64,000 bases of DNA from a virus. The notes below the pieces were generated by a model. That model was given only the letters and a program-made list of their open reading frames with translations, had not been told where the DNA came from and made no database searches. Shown here piece after piece: positions 1 to 8,248 of this stretch. The stretch spans positions 1 to 64,000 of IMG/VR virus record IMGVR_UViG_3300020370_000002; one strand, written 5' to 3'. Position numbers and translations under genes: made by a program. Each line of letters begins with the position of its first letter. Positions within the stretch are counted from its first letter, which is position 1.

Positions 1-45
1 GGTAAAATGAGCGCGGCCTACTGGGCCAACAAAGTGAAATGGTAA
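1..45 (+). CDS. 3' end of an ORF cut by the window edge
   Basis: Frame 1 is open from the first base and ends at a TAA at 43-45, giving a tail that reads GKMSAAYWANKVKW. Nothing more can be said about its function. The partial ORF at the right edge of the window (63944-64000) would continue in frame into this one if the molecule were circular and the window complete. That is an inference only. Confidence 0.3.
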   Translation, partial: GKMSAAYWANKVKW

Positions 46-111
46 TCTCGTTCATCCTTTAAGGACGGAAGTAAGGAGCACTTAGCCTGAAGGAACGCCA
101 GACACGGCTAA
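46..111 (+). promoter_or_regulatory. Glutamine riboswitch, Downstream-peptide class
   Basis: The segment matches the glnA/Downstream-peptide glutamine aptamer by eye. P1 pairs CGTTC (49-53) with GAACG (93-97). A short hairpin TCCT/AGGA is followed at once by ACGGAAGTA, the conserved core, and GAAGGAACGC closes P1. AGG at 74-76 can pair with CCT at 86-88 as the pseudoknot. TTAGCC (82-87) can instead pair with GGCTAA (106-111), right before the Shine-Dalgarno AGGAGA, so ligand binding could expose or hide that site. A very short peptide gene follows, which is the arrangement that named this class. The aptamer identity is from memory of the consensus; the switching mechanism is inference. Confidence 0.85.
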
Positions 112-124
112 AAGGAGAGATACT

Positions 125-178
125 ATGAAAGAAGTAACTTTAGTCTATCGTGGTGTTACATACACTAAAAAGGTATAG
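125..178 (+). CDS. 17-residue peptide under the glutamine riboswitch
   Basis: ATG at 125 follows AGGAGAG with good spacing, and the frame ends at TAG 176-178, giving MKEVTLVYRGVTYTKKV. The YRGVTY core resembles the start of DUF4278 proteins, short cyanobacterial and phage proteins beginning with a LxYRGVxY motif. It is the first gene after the riboswitch, so it is the most likely regulated product. Small size makes homology weak evidence; the ribosome binding site and the riboswitch are the main support. Role unknown; a regulatory micro-peptide acting on host nitrogen metabolism is speculation. Confidence 0.7.
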   Translation: MKEVTLVYRGVTYTKKV

Positions 179-191
179 GGAGAGGTAAAAT

Positions 192-782
192 ATGGATATA
201 CTTTTAGAACTTGCAACAACTTTTTGGCAATGGAGCGTAGTAATCGTTCTAATTTTAATTGGTTTTATAATCAGTTGGTTTGACGGCCAAGGAGAAGAAC
301 GTGTAGGTTTTAAAATGCCCTTTGGTATGCCCGTATTACAACCTATACCAATAGAAACAAAAGACAAAGGGTTTTGGAAAGGGATTCTTCTGTGGCTTCT
401 TGGTAAAAGACAGTGGGAGGTCGCAGAAGACTTCTGGTTTAAACTAGACGGAGAAACCTACATGATTCCCGCAGGATTTCAGTTTGACGGGGCTTCTGTA
501 CCAAAGTTTCTTGCTACCTTTCTTTCGCCTGTAGGAGTTTTACTTATGGGTGGTTTAGTACATGATTATGGGTACAAGTACGCAACTTTAATGAGAGATG
601 ACGGTACTAATATTGGTTATAGAGACCAAGCGTACATGGACAGACTTTTTCGAGATATATGCATCGAAGTAAACGGGTTTAAATTTTTAAACTATCTTGC
701 CTACTGGTCACTTCGCCTTGTTGGCTTTGTGGCTTGGAACGGGCACAAAAAGAGAGGTACGCATACTGAGGAGAGCGCATGA
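192..782 (+). CDS. DUF1353-family membrane-anchored phage protein
   Basis: This 196-residue protein starts with a hydrophobic membrane segment (about residues 10-30). The rest fits DUF1353, a phage family of unknown function: the IPAGFQFDGASVPKF stretch near residue 92 and the following HDYGYKY stretch are its usual signatures. The gene follows the peptide gene by 13 bp with a GGGAGAGG ribosome binding site, and overlaps the next gene by 4 bp (ATGA). DUF1353 genes often lie near lysis or packaging genes, as here, but no activity is established. Confidence 0.8.
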   Translation: MDILLELATTFWQWSVVIVLILIGFIISWFDGQGEERVGFKMPFGMPVLQPIPIETKDKGFWKGILLWLLGKRQWEVAEDFWFKLDGETYMIPAGFQFDGASVPKFLATFLSPVGVLLMGGLVHDYGYKYATLMRDDGTNIGYRDQAYMDRLFRDICIEVNGFKFLNYLAYWSLRLVGFVAWNGHKKRGTHTEESA

Positions 783-1012
783 GTGAAGAAGGTAAGAATA
801 AATACCAGAAGTGGATTGATTTAGCAGAAGCTGTAGATAGCTGGAGAATATTTCCACGAGCATTTTTAAGCGTGTATATCTTTCTTCTCTACTACAGCAC
901 AATGTGGTTTATGGCCTTAGAAGCACCAAGCCTTGAACAGTCGGGCCTTATATCAATTATCGTGGGTGCGGGTGCTGCATGGTTCGGATTATATACAGGA
1001 AGTAAAAAGTAA
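779..1012 (+). CDS. Small two-helix membrane protein, candidate holin
   Basis: The 77-residue protein has a charged N-terminus, a hydrophobic segment around residues 28-46 and a second around 57-74 that is rich in Gly and Ala, ending in SKK. Size, two predicted helices and a basic tail fit a holin, and it sits just before the terminase gene, a common place for holins. The lysozyme is encoded far away (61.0 kb, minus strand), so the assignment is tentative. It is translationally coupled to the upstream DUF1353 gene by an ATGA overlap. Confidence 0.55.
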   Translation: MSEEGKNKYQKWIDLAEAVDSWRIFPRAFLSVYIFLLYYSTMWFMALEAPSLEQSGLISIIVGAGAAWFGLYTGSKK

Positions 1013-1021
1013 GAGGCCACT

Positions 1022-2326
1022 ATGGCAATAGAGATTAGTCGAGCGGATATTATTTCGCAAGAGCTATTAGAGTTACAATCTGAGACAAGGTTTCTCAAAT
1101 TACCAGTAGATCCCTACTTGGAGCTACTCGGCATAACGCCCCTTGCTAGTCAAGTGGCGATCATAAATGCGATTAATAATCCGAAATACCGTTTTGTATG
1201 TGCGGCTGTTTCGAGAAGGCAGGGTAAAACCTACATCGCAAACATAATCGGGCAGCTAGTTTCGCTAGTTCCCAACTCAAACATACTCATAATGTCCCCC
1301 AACTATGCCTTGTCTCAGATTTCTTTTGATCTTCAAAGAAATCTGATAAAGCACTTTGATTTAGAAGTTGCGAAAGACAATGCAAAAGATAAGGTAATAG
1401 AACTAACAAATGGATCCACAATTCGAATGGGAAGTGTTAATCAGGTTGATAGCTGTGTTGGTCGTAGCTACGACCTTATCATCTTCGATGAGGCTGCTTT
1501 GGCCGATGGCAGGGATGCTTTTAACGTAGCCCTACGCCCCACGCTGGATAAAGACAATTCAAAAGCAATCTTTATAAGTACCCCCAGAGGAAAAAACAAC
1601 TGGTTTTCAGACTTTTTCTACAGAGGCTTTTCAGATGAATTTAAAGAATGGGCGTCTATTCGAGCTACTTATAAGGATAATCCTCGCATGTCTGAGACGG
1701 ATATTGCGGAAGCTCGAAAATCTATGTCCGAGGCTGAGTTTCGACAAGAGTATGAAGCAGATTTCAACACATACGAAGGACAAATTTGGAACTTTAATCA
1801 CGAAGAATGTATTGGAAACTTCGACGAGATTGACACCTCAAAGATGGATGTCTTTGCGGGCTTGGATGTCGGTTACCGAGACCCTACGGCCTTTTGTGTA
1901 ATTGGCTATGACTGGGATGAAGAAAAGTTTTACTTACTGGATGAGTACTTAGATGCCGAACAAACAACAGAAACTCACGCAAAAGAAATTCAAGCACGAA
2001 TTGATAAATGGGGTATTGACTATATTTATATCGATTCTGCTGCGCAGCAAACACGATTTGACTTCGCACAAAACTATGACATATCTACTATTAACGCAAA
2101 GAAGTCCGTTCTCGATGGAATCGCGCAGGTAGCTGGAATAGTAGATAATGATAAATTACTTGTTGAACAGACTTGTAAAGAATCCCTCTCTGCGTTAGAT
2201 CAGTACCAGTGGGACCCCAATCCCAACCTAATGAAAGAGAAACCGAAACACAACTATGCATCGCACATGGCGGACGCGTTAAGGTATGCATTATACTCAT
2301 TTGAGACTTCGGCAATAAGTTTTTAG
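1022..2326 (+). CDS. terL: Terminase large subunit
   Basis: This is the ATP-driven DNA packaging motor and headful or cos nuclease. Residues 64-70 read SRRQGKT (Walker A-like) and 152-158 LIIFDEA (Walker B with catalytic Glu). The C-terminal nuclease half carries the acidic residues expected of the RNase H fold: GLDVGYRDP near 281, YIYIDSA near 338 and HMADALRYA near 418. The 434-residue length is normal for a HK97/lambda-type siphovirus. No small terminase was recognised next to it; that gene may be upstream of the window or the small DNA-binding ORF at 3976. Confidence 0.96.
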   Translation: MAIEISRADIISQELLELQSETRFLKLPVDPYLELLGITPLASQVAIINAINNPKYRFVCAAVSRRQGKTYIANIIGQLVSLVPNSNILIMSPNYALSQISFDLQRNLIKHFDLEVAKDNAKDKVIELTNGSTIRMGSVNQVDSCVGRSYDLIIFDEAALADGRDAFNVALRPTLDKDNSKAIFISTPRGKNNWFSDFFYRGFSDEFKEWASIRATYKDNPRMSETDIAEARKSMSEAEFRQEYEADFNTYEGQIWNFNHEECIGNFDEIDTSKMDVFAGLDVGYRDPTAFCVIGYDWDEEKFYLLDEYLDAEQTTETHAKEIQARIDKWGIDYIYIDSAAQQTRFDFAQNYDISTINAKKSVLDGIAQVAGIVDNDKLLVEQTCKESLSALDQYQWDPNPNLMKEKPKHNYASHMADALRYALYSFETSAISF

Positions 2327-2348
2327 GATACCTGGTCAAAAATAATAT

Positions 2349-2377
2349 TTGACATGATACCCCAAACTAGGTATAAT
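2349..2377 (+). promoter_or_regulatory. Consensus sigma-70-type promoter
   Basis: TTGACA at 2349-2354 and TATAAT at 2372-2377 are separated by exactly 17 bp, a perfect consensus. The upstream bases are A/T-rich. It lies in the 85-bp gap after the terminase gene and would drive the HNH-portal-capsid genes. It is one of ten promoters of the same design in the window. Confidence 0.85.
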
Positions 2378-2411
2378 TCTATCATTGAAAAATTAGAAAT
2401 CCAAGAACCTA

Positions 2412-2777
2412 ATGGTCACACTTAAACGAGATATAGTAAAATATATTCGAGACAAAGCGAAGAATAAGTACGATAAAGGTTCGGAGTGCTACATTTGTGG
2501 AGCAACAGAGAAACTTGACTTTCACCACTATTACACGTTAGCGCCCCTAGTACATAAATGGGTTCGGGAAAATGACTTAAATCCTATGTACGTTCTTGCT
2601 TTCAGAGAAGACTTTATAGAGGACCACCACGACGAATTATACGTACATGCGGTTACTCTATGTCATACGCACCATAGACAATTACATAAAGTATACGGAC
2701 GAGACCCAGGCCTTGGAACAGCAAACAAGCAGAAGCGCTGGGTAGAGATACAAAGAGAAAAACATGGCATGGTATGA
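2412..2777 (+). CDS. HNH-type nuclease next to terminase
   Basis: The 121-residue protein has a zinc-binding CYICG pair near residue 27, FHHYY near 40 and a second cluster LCHTHHRQLH near 95-104. This is the layout of a small HNH endonuclease with structural zinc. HNH proteins beside terminase and portal genes assist DNA cutting during packaging in HK97-like phages, which is the likely role here. A free-standing homing nuclease is the alternative. The gene follows the 2349 promoter and overlaps the portal gene by 14 bp, suggesting coupled translation. Confidence 0.75.
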   Translation: MVTLKRDIVKYIRDKAKNKYDKGSECYICGATEKLDFHHYYTLAPLVHKWVRENDLNPMYVLAFREDFIEDHHDELYVHAVTLCHTHHRQLHKVYGRDPGLGTANKQKRWVEIQREKHGMV

Positions 2778-3975
2778 CAGATTCTTAGGCAGGGAAGACG
2801 AGGAAAAAGCTAATCCCGCACAGTCGCTATTAGGAGGGACTTCCGAGAGTACTCGAGAGCCTACTATAAGCTATGAGCGACAATACGAAGAATTAGAAAT
2901 TGTCAACCGTGCAGTTAATATGATTGTTGATGACGCTGCAGAAATTCCTTCTACAATATTAGGCTCTAGGCGTCAAACAGGAATTATAAAAAACATAAAA
3001 AGAGCAAAAGTTAATCAGCTCTTAAATGTAGAACCAAACTTATTTCAAGATATAAATACATTTAAGCGTAACTTAATAACGGACTTTATACTAGATGGAA
3101 ATATTTTTATATACTACGATGGAGCACATTTGTACCATCTTCCTTCAAGTAAAATGTCTATTGAAGCAAGCGAAAGCACCTATGTAGAAAAATATACTTT
3201 CTCTCAGTCTATAGACTATAGCCCAAAAGAAATCATTCATATAAAAGAAAATTCTTTTTATTCTATTTACAGAGGAGTACCTAGACTTAGTCCAGCCTTG
3301 AGAACTATGCAGTTAATTGGCTCAATGAGAAAGTTTCAAGATAATTTCTTTAAAAACGGTGCAGTTCCAGGATTAGTTTTAAAAAGCCCTAATACTCTTT
3401 CTGAAAAGATCAAAGAGAGAATGATACAATCATGGAGTGTAAGGTATAGGCCCGAAGGCGGAGGAAGGCGCCCTTTAATTTTAGATGGCGGCATTGAAGT
3501 TGATTCTCTTTCTAATACTAACTTCAAGGATTTGGACTTTCAGAATTCAATATCAGAAAATGAAAAAATTATACTTAAAGCTCTTGGCGTACCACCCATA
3601 TTACTTGATTCAGGTAATAATGCAAATATAAGACCAAACTTAAGATTGTACTATTTAGAGACGATACTCCCAATAGTGCGAAAAATAAACTTTGGGTTTG
3701 AAAGATTTTTTGGGTTTGAAATTAAAGAAGATATTACAGATATCCCCGCTTTACAGCCAGAGTTAAGAGACCAATCAGCGTATTATACCTCCCTAGTAAA
3801 CGGTGGTATAATAACTATAAACGAAGCAAGAGAGCAGCTAGGTTTTGAACCTATTGCTGGTCAAGACGAAGTAAGAGTTCCTGCAAATATAGCAGGGAGT
3901 GCAGCAAACCCAGACGAAGGGGGAAGGCCTGCCGAATCAGAAGAAACTATAACCGAAGATGGAGAGGAAGAATAA
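2764..3975 (+). CDS. Portal protein, HK97 gp3-like
   Basis: The 403-residue protein forms the ring through which DNA enters and leaves the head. Features of the HK97 portal family include the MAWYDRFLG start, the region FILDGNIFIYYDG near 105-120, GVPRLSPAL near 167 and the conserved ILKALGVPPILL segment near 270. The C-terminal tail is acidic and rich in Glu, as is common. It lies between the nuclease and the small ORF before the protease-capsid gene, which is the standard order. Confidence 0.95.
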   Translation: MAWYDRFLGREDEEKANPAQSLLGGTSESTREPTISYERQYEELEIVNRAVNMIVDDAAEIPSTILGSRRQTGIIKNIKRAKVNQLLNVEPNLFQDINTFKRNLITDFILDGNIFIYYDGAHLYHLPSSKMSIEASESTYVEKYTFSQSIDYSPKEIIHIKENSFYSIYRGVPRLSPALRTMQLIGSMRKFQDNFFKNGAVPGLVLKSPNTLSEKIKERMIQSWSVRYRPEGGGRRPLILDGGIEVDSLSNTNFKDLDFQNSISENEKIILKALGVPPILLDSGNNANIRPNLRLYYLETILPIVRKINFGFERFFGFEIKEDITDIPALQPELRDQSAYYTSLVNGGIITINEAREQLGFEPIAGQDEVRVPANIAGSAANPDEGGRPAESEETITEDGEEE

Positions 3976-4287
3976 ATGGCGGGATCGTCAGTACAAAAGA
4001 AAAAAATGGCAGTTACAATGGCCATGTATTTCGCAGAGAATGGTTATCTTCCAACTCCAAAAGAATTCTCGAACGACCCCATTAGACCACCAGAAATAAA
4101 AATATCAACTATACGAAAAATATTTGGTTCTTGGTCGATAATGGAGAAATATACGAGATCATTTTGTCCCGACATTATGCGTGGACTTACTAATGTAAAG
4201 CCTAAAATAATCGATCCTTTAAAGGAGCTAAACAAGGCACAGACCGCAGAAGCGGAAAAAGAGGGGGCAAATGGAAAAAGTATTTAA
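3976..4287 (+). CDS. Small possible DNA-binding protein in the head operon
   Basis: The 103-residue basic protein has no certain family. The stretch GYLPTPKEF followed about 30 residues later by FGSW resembles the helix-turn-helix module seen next to some phage HNH nucleases and terminase small subunits. It starts immediately after the portal stop codon and overlaps the protease-capsid gene by 17 bp. Because no small terminase is recognised nearby, this gene is one candidate for that role, but its place after the portal would be unusual. Confidence 0.5.
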   Translation: MAGSSVQKKKMAVTMAMYFAENGYLPTPKEFSNDPIRPPEIKISTIRKIFGSWSIMEKYTRSFCPDIMRGLTNVKPKIIDPLKELNKAQTAEAEKEGANGKSI

Positions 4288-6241
4288 TCTCACCTCTACT
4301 TTTAAGTCTCATACTGAAGAAGATGGTAGTGTTATGATTCGAGGTATGGCTAGTACCAATGACTTTGATCGCGCGGGCGATTCAATTTCAACTGATGCTT
4401 GGACTAAAGGTGGATTAAACAATTTTGAAAAGAACCCTATTATTCTTTTCAATCATGATTACAACAGACCTATTGGTAGAGCTACTGGTTTAAAAACTAC
4501 TGCCAATGGACTGGAGCTGACTGCTAAGATAAGCAAAGCAGCAAAAGATGTTGTAGATTTAGTTAAAGACGGTGTTCTTGGGGCCTTTTCTGTTGGTTTC
4601 CGAGTCAAGGACGCTGATTATATCGAGGAAACCGACGGTTTAAAGATAAAGGACGCTGAGTTGTTTGAGGTATCGGTAGTATCTGTACCATGTAATCAAT
4701 CAGCTACTTTTTCACTGGCGAAGTCTTTTGACTCCATGGCGGAGTACGAAGAGTTCAAAAAAACTTTCACTAATAGTGACGGGGCGCAAGTCCAAAAGGA
4801 GATAACAATGTCTGAAGAGACAACTCAACCCGTTGACTTGGAAGCTTTTGCTAAAAAAGTAGCTGAGGAAACTGCTGCTAAGATAGCCATGAAGCAAGCC
4901 GAGCAAAAAGCAGCCGATGAGGCTGTACAAAAAGAGGCTGAAGAAAAAGCTACTGCGGAAGCAGAAGCTAAAGCTCAGCAAGAAACAGAAGTTAAGCAAG
5001 CTATAGTTACAGGCGTTGAGTCTGGAACTGAGCGTTTGCTTTCTGATGTTGAGGCTAAGTTGGCAGAAAAAGATGCTAAGATGGATGAAGTCATCAAGCA
5101 GCATGAAGCCGACCTCAAAGAAAAAGCCGAAGAAATTGAAAAGATGCGTGATTCTAAGCGTGTTTTTTCCGATCGTGATCGCGGCGACCTAACCAAGTTT
5201 GGCAAGGATTTCCTCCAAGCTCATATTCTTGGTAAAATTACTCGTAAAGGGTGGGATACTGGCTTTGGTAAAGAAGTATTACAAAAAGCCGGCGTAACTT
5301 ACGATGCTACTAGCGCAGCTGGTATCGACGTAAATGTTTCTGCAGCTTTTGAAGAGGAAGTAAGACTTGAGCAGAAGGTTGCTCCTCTCTTCCGCGAAAT
5401 CGCTGTAGCATCTGGTGCAACTGTACTACCCATCGCACCCGATACTGAGAACGCAAACTGGAACAACACTGGTTTGGAAACTGCGGGTAACCTGTTAGAA
5501 GAAGCTGGTGCTACTGATAACAACTACAACGTTAACCGCGTGTTGTTACAGGCTTACAGACTTGTATCAGGTACGTTTATTGCTAACGATACTGATGAGC
5601 AGGTTGTAATTAGCGTTCTTCCTATCATTACTTCCGCTCTTGCAAGAGCACATGCGAAAGCAATTGATTCAGCCATTATGGTTGGAAACTCTTCTTTCGT
5701 AGGTCTTGTTGGTGGAGCTGGTACTGACGGTTCTGGATCTTTCCTCGCAGCAGATTCTGCTCTTGTAACTGATCCTGATGCATCTGGTACTTCCGATGCA
5801 ATCACAGGCGCAAACTTGCTTTCCATCCGATCTGAGATGGGCAAGTATGGTATGAGCCCTACTGATGTTGCATACATCGTTGGTATTGACCAGTACTACA
5901 ACCTTATTGCCGATGCCGCATTCCAGGATGTGTCAGAAGTTGGTTCCGACACAGCAATGAAGCTGGTTGGTCAAGTTGGAAGCATTTACGGATCACCTGT
6001 AATTGCTACTGATGCACTTGCTCAAGGTACGAAGGAAGGTGGAGCCTTTGCAGGAACCGCTGCTGTTGCCGTAAACGTACGCAACTATGTTGTACCTCGA
6101 CTGAAGGGTGTTAGCATTGAGACCGACTACGAAGTAGCGGGTCAGCGCACAGCCATTGTTGCCGCACAATCTCTCGGATTTAACGAGTTGGTTGCTGGCA
6201 CAACTAACAATGAGCCTGCAGTACGAATCGAGTATCAGTAA
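4271..6241 (+). CDS. Prohead protease fused to major capsid protein
   Basis: One 656-residue frame covers two head functions. Residues 1-170 are a HK97-type prohead serine protease, with His62 in FNHDYNRPIGRA, Ser107 in GAFSVGF and Glu133 in LFEVSVV as the probable catalytic set. Residues 180-300 are Ala/Glu/Lys-rich coiled coil, like the HK97 delta (scaffold) domain. Residues 310-656 are a HK97-fold major capsid protein. An internal ATG at 4808 (Met180) is preceded by a strong AAGGAG site, so a separate 477-residue scaffold-capsid precursor is probably also made in the same frame. A terminator follows the gene. Confidence 0.93.
   Translation: MEKVFNLTSTFKSHTEEDGSVMIRGMASTNDFDRAGDSISTDAWTKGGLNNFEKNPIILFNHDYNRPIGRATGLKTTANGLELTAKISKAAKDVVDLVKDGVLGAFSVGFRVKDADYIEETDGLKIKDAELFEVSVVSVPCNQSATFSLAKSFDSMAEYEEFKKTFTNSDGAQVQKEITMSEETTQPVDLEAFAKKVAEETAAKIAMKQAEQKAADEAVQKEAEEKATAEAEAKAQQETEVKQAIVTGVESGTERLLSDVEAKLAEKDAKMDEVIKQHEADLKEKAEEIEKMRDSKRVFSDRDRGDLTKFGKDFLQAHILGKITRKGWDTGFGKEVLQKAGVTYDATSAAGIDVNVSAAFEEEVRLEQKVAPLFREIAVASGATVLPIAPDTENANWNNTGLETAGNLLEEAGATDNNYNVNRVLLQAYRLVSGTFIANDTDEQVVISVLPIITSALARAHAKAIDSAIMVGNSSFVGLVGGAGTDGSGSFLAADSALVTDPDASGTSDAITGANLLSIRSEMGKYGMSPTDVAYIVGIDQYYNLIADAAFQDVSEVGSDTAMKLVGQVGSIYGSPVIATDALAQGTKEGGAFAGTAAVAVNVRNYVVPRLKGVSIETDYEVAGQRTAIVAAQSLGFNELVAGTTNNEPAVRIEYQ
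4795..4810 (+). promoter_or_regulatory. Internal ribosome binding site and start codon for a capsid-only product
   Basis: AAGGAGATAACAATG lies inside the protease-capsid gene exactly between the protease and the coiled-coil scaffold domain. The spacing is near ideal and the ATG is in frame. It would allow excess capsid over protease, which is what assembly requires. The site is directly visible; its use is inferred. Confidence 0.7.
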
Positions 6242-6251
6242 TTGATACGAC

Positions 6252-6305
6252 TGATTACCTTGGTAATCATGGAAACTGGGGGAGGATTTCCTCCCCTAAG
6301 TTTTT
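6252..6305 (+). terminator. Tandem hairpins and terminator after the capsid gene
   Basis: GATTAC/GTAATC forms a first hairpin at 6252-6267. A second, stronger stem GGGGAGG/CCTCCCC (6279-6285 with 6290-6296) has a four-base loop and is followed after four bases by five T residues (6301-6305). This would reduce transcription past the highly expressed capsid gene. Confidence 0.75.
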
Positions 6306-6317
6306 ACTAATTTACTT

Positions 6318-6905
6318 ATGGCTGACTTAATAACATTACAGCAGTATAAAACAGCAGAGGGCATATCTCAACCAAAAGATGATGCTCGTCTGAATGTATT
6401 AATACCTTCAGTAAGTCAATTAGTAAAAACTTATTGCGGAAACAGTTTTGTAGATTTTTATTCTTCAAATAAAACAGAGACTTTTACTATTGATTGGGGT
6501 ACTTATATAGTTCAATTAACAGAAAGTCCCGTAAATAATATTGTAAGTGTACAAGAGGCTACAACATATGGGGGAACTCTTAAAACTCTTACTACAGGGT
6601 CTCAAGAGTATGCCTTAAATAAGGCAACAGACTGTGTATACAGAACTACAAGTGCAGGCTACAGAAATTGGCCTGTAGGAGTAGAAACAGTAAAGGTAGT
6701 GTATACCGCAGGATATGATGTAATACCTACAGATTTAAAGCTCGCAGTTATTGATTTAGTTACTTACTACTTAAAGGACGAGCACAAGCAAAGACAGTCT
6801 ATAGCGGGTGCAAGTTTACAAAATCCTTCAAGTAGTACCCAAAACAATAATGTCTCTTTTCCAGATCACATTAAGAGAGTCTTAGACTTATATAAAAACT
6901 TTTAA
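6318..6905 (+). CDS. Head-tail connector, HK97 gp6-like
   Basis: The 195-residue protein starts with the helical LITLQQYKTAEGIS motif and ends with a helical segment, around a beta-rich middle with VKVVYTAGYD near residue 127. This is the pattern of gp6-type adaptors that sit under the portal. Position directly after the capsid gene supports it. Its TAA overlaps the next ATG by one base (TAATG), a coupling used repeatedly in this structural block. Confidence 0.8.
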   Translation: MADLITLQQYKTAEGISQPKDDARLNVLIPSVSQLVKTYCGNSFVDFYSSNKTETFTIDWGTYIVQLTESPVNNIVSVQEATTYGGTLKTLTTGSQEYALNKATDCVYRTTSAGYRNWPVGVETVKVVYTAGYDVIPTDLKLAVIDLVTYYLKDEHKQRQSIAGASLQNPSSSTQNNNVSFPDHIKRVLDLYKNF

Positions 6906-8248
6906 TGGCAAAAGCAGACTTATCAAAATTACAAGCGCTTTTAGAAAAAAGACTGAAGGATACTTCTCCTTCGTACCGAAAAGAAATTTCGGACAAGCTA
7001 GACCACCATATACATATTAGCGAACAAAGAATTAAAACTCAAGTAAAGAGAGAGCTAATAGCTAGAGGAGCAGGCGATAAAAAAGGAAAGCTAGCAAAAA
7101 GTTTAAATACTATAATTGAAACAGAAGTTCCTTTAATGTGTCAAGGACTCTACAACGAGTTTAAAAATTATAAAGCCACCAAAACAGAAGTAACAGGTAT
7201 TGAGGGAGGCCCAAGAAGGTTTAGTTTTGTTCTTGCAAACCAAGGCACAAATACTACGAGTGTATTTGCAACTTTTAGACGAATAAAAGCAAAACACCAA
7301 AAAAACTTAATAGATCAAATAAAAGCTCAAATAAAAGTACTTAATTCGGGCAGAACAAAAAGTCAGATAGCTGCTCCTACGAGTAACTTTTTAGATATTG
7401 GTCATGATGCGGGCTCTGCTGTTTCGGAGCAAAGACAACAAGCAGTAGAGGATGCCTTATTTCAGTTTGGTACAGGACTAAACTCTGACAGTAAAAAGGT
7501 ATTAAAAAGTTTATTAGGCGATTTAAAAATTAAACTTGTAAAAAATGCAAGAGATCCTATTGATACTTTATCCGTCTCTTTGGAAAGTAGTAGACTGAAC
7601 AAAGCAAAGGGTGGAGGATCAGAAAAAGATATTATTCTACAACTAACAAAAGATCTACAAACATTATTAGATAGATTAGGCGCAGAAACATTTTATGACC
7701 AAAAAGGTTCAGACTCTAAGAAAGAACGGGTTAGAAAAACTGTTTTAAACCCTTTTGGAAAAGCAGCAGCAAAAAATAAGAAGATAAGAGCAACCTTTAA
7801 AGCTAAAAAAGTAAAGACTGGTACTACAAAAACAGAGGGAAAGAAAAAGAAGGCAAAGACAACAAGAGCAAAGCCTTTTAAAGATACGGAAAAAGTTAAA
7901 CTTCCTATGTTTGATACTAAAAGCTCGGGGAGTATGTTTTCTCTTTTAGCTATACTTAATAAAAGGTTGCCAGATGTAGTAAAAAAGAATATGCGATCTC
8001 CTGCATTGGAAAGTAGAAGCGGTAGATTTGCAGAAAGTGTAGAGATAATGAATGTTATTAGCACAAAAAGAGGGTTTCCTAGTTTTGGCTATAAATATCA
8101 AAAAGACCCGTATCAAGTTTTTGAACAGGGCGAAGGTAGCGCTCCTTGGGCCAGCCGCGAAAGGGATCCAAGAAGATTGATAGATACTTCTATAAGAGAA
8201 GTCGCTGCAAATATGGCATTAGGAAGATTTTATACTAGGAGATTATAA
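6905..8248 (+). CDS. Head-tail joining or neck protein, unassigned family
   Basis: The 447-residue, Lys-rich protein has a long helical N-terminal half and a basic, low-complexity Lys/Thr/Ala stretch at about residues 300-325. The C-terminal 60 residues (FGYKYQKDPYQVFEQ then DPRRLIDTSIREVAA) resemble the end of gp10-type tail-completion proteins. Between connector and tail terminator, one expects a head-closure or tail-completion protein. The length is larger than those families, so extra domains are present. Function is inferred from position. Confidence 0.6.
   Translation: MAKADLSKLQALLEKRLKDTSPSYRKEISDKLDHHIHISEQRIKTQVKRELIARGAGDKKGKLAKSLNTIIETEVPLMCQGLYNEFKNYKATKTEVTGIEGGPRRFSFVLANQGTNTTSVFATFRRIKAKHQKNLIDQIKAQIKVLNSGRTKSQIAAPTSNFLDIGHDAGSAVSEQRQQAVEDALFQFGTGLNSDSKKVLKSLLGDLKIKLVKNARDPIDTLSVSLESSRLNKAKGGGSEKDIILQLTKDLQTLLDRLGAETFYDQKGSDSKKERVRKTVLNPFGKAAAKNKKIRATFKAKKVKTGTTKTEGKKKKAKTTRAKPFKDTEKVKLPMFDTKSSGSMFSLLAILNKRLPDVVKKNMRSPALESRSGRFAESVEIMNVISTKRGFPSFGYKYQKDPYQVFEQGEGSAPWASRERDPRRLIDTSIREVAANMALGRFYTRRL

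Noticed and set aside
1-200. Cyanobacterial host deduced from the glutamine riboswitch
   Set aside because: IscU of ISC type with LPPVK, IscA, spanin-like genes and sigma-70 consensus promoters fit a proteobacterium better. No photosynthesis gene is present. Host left open.
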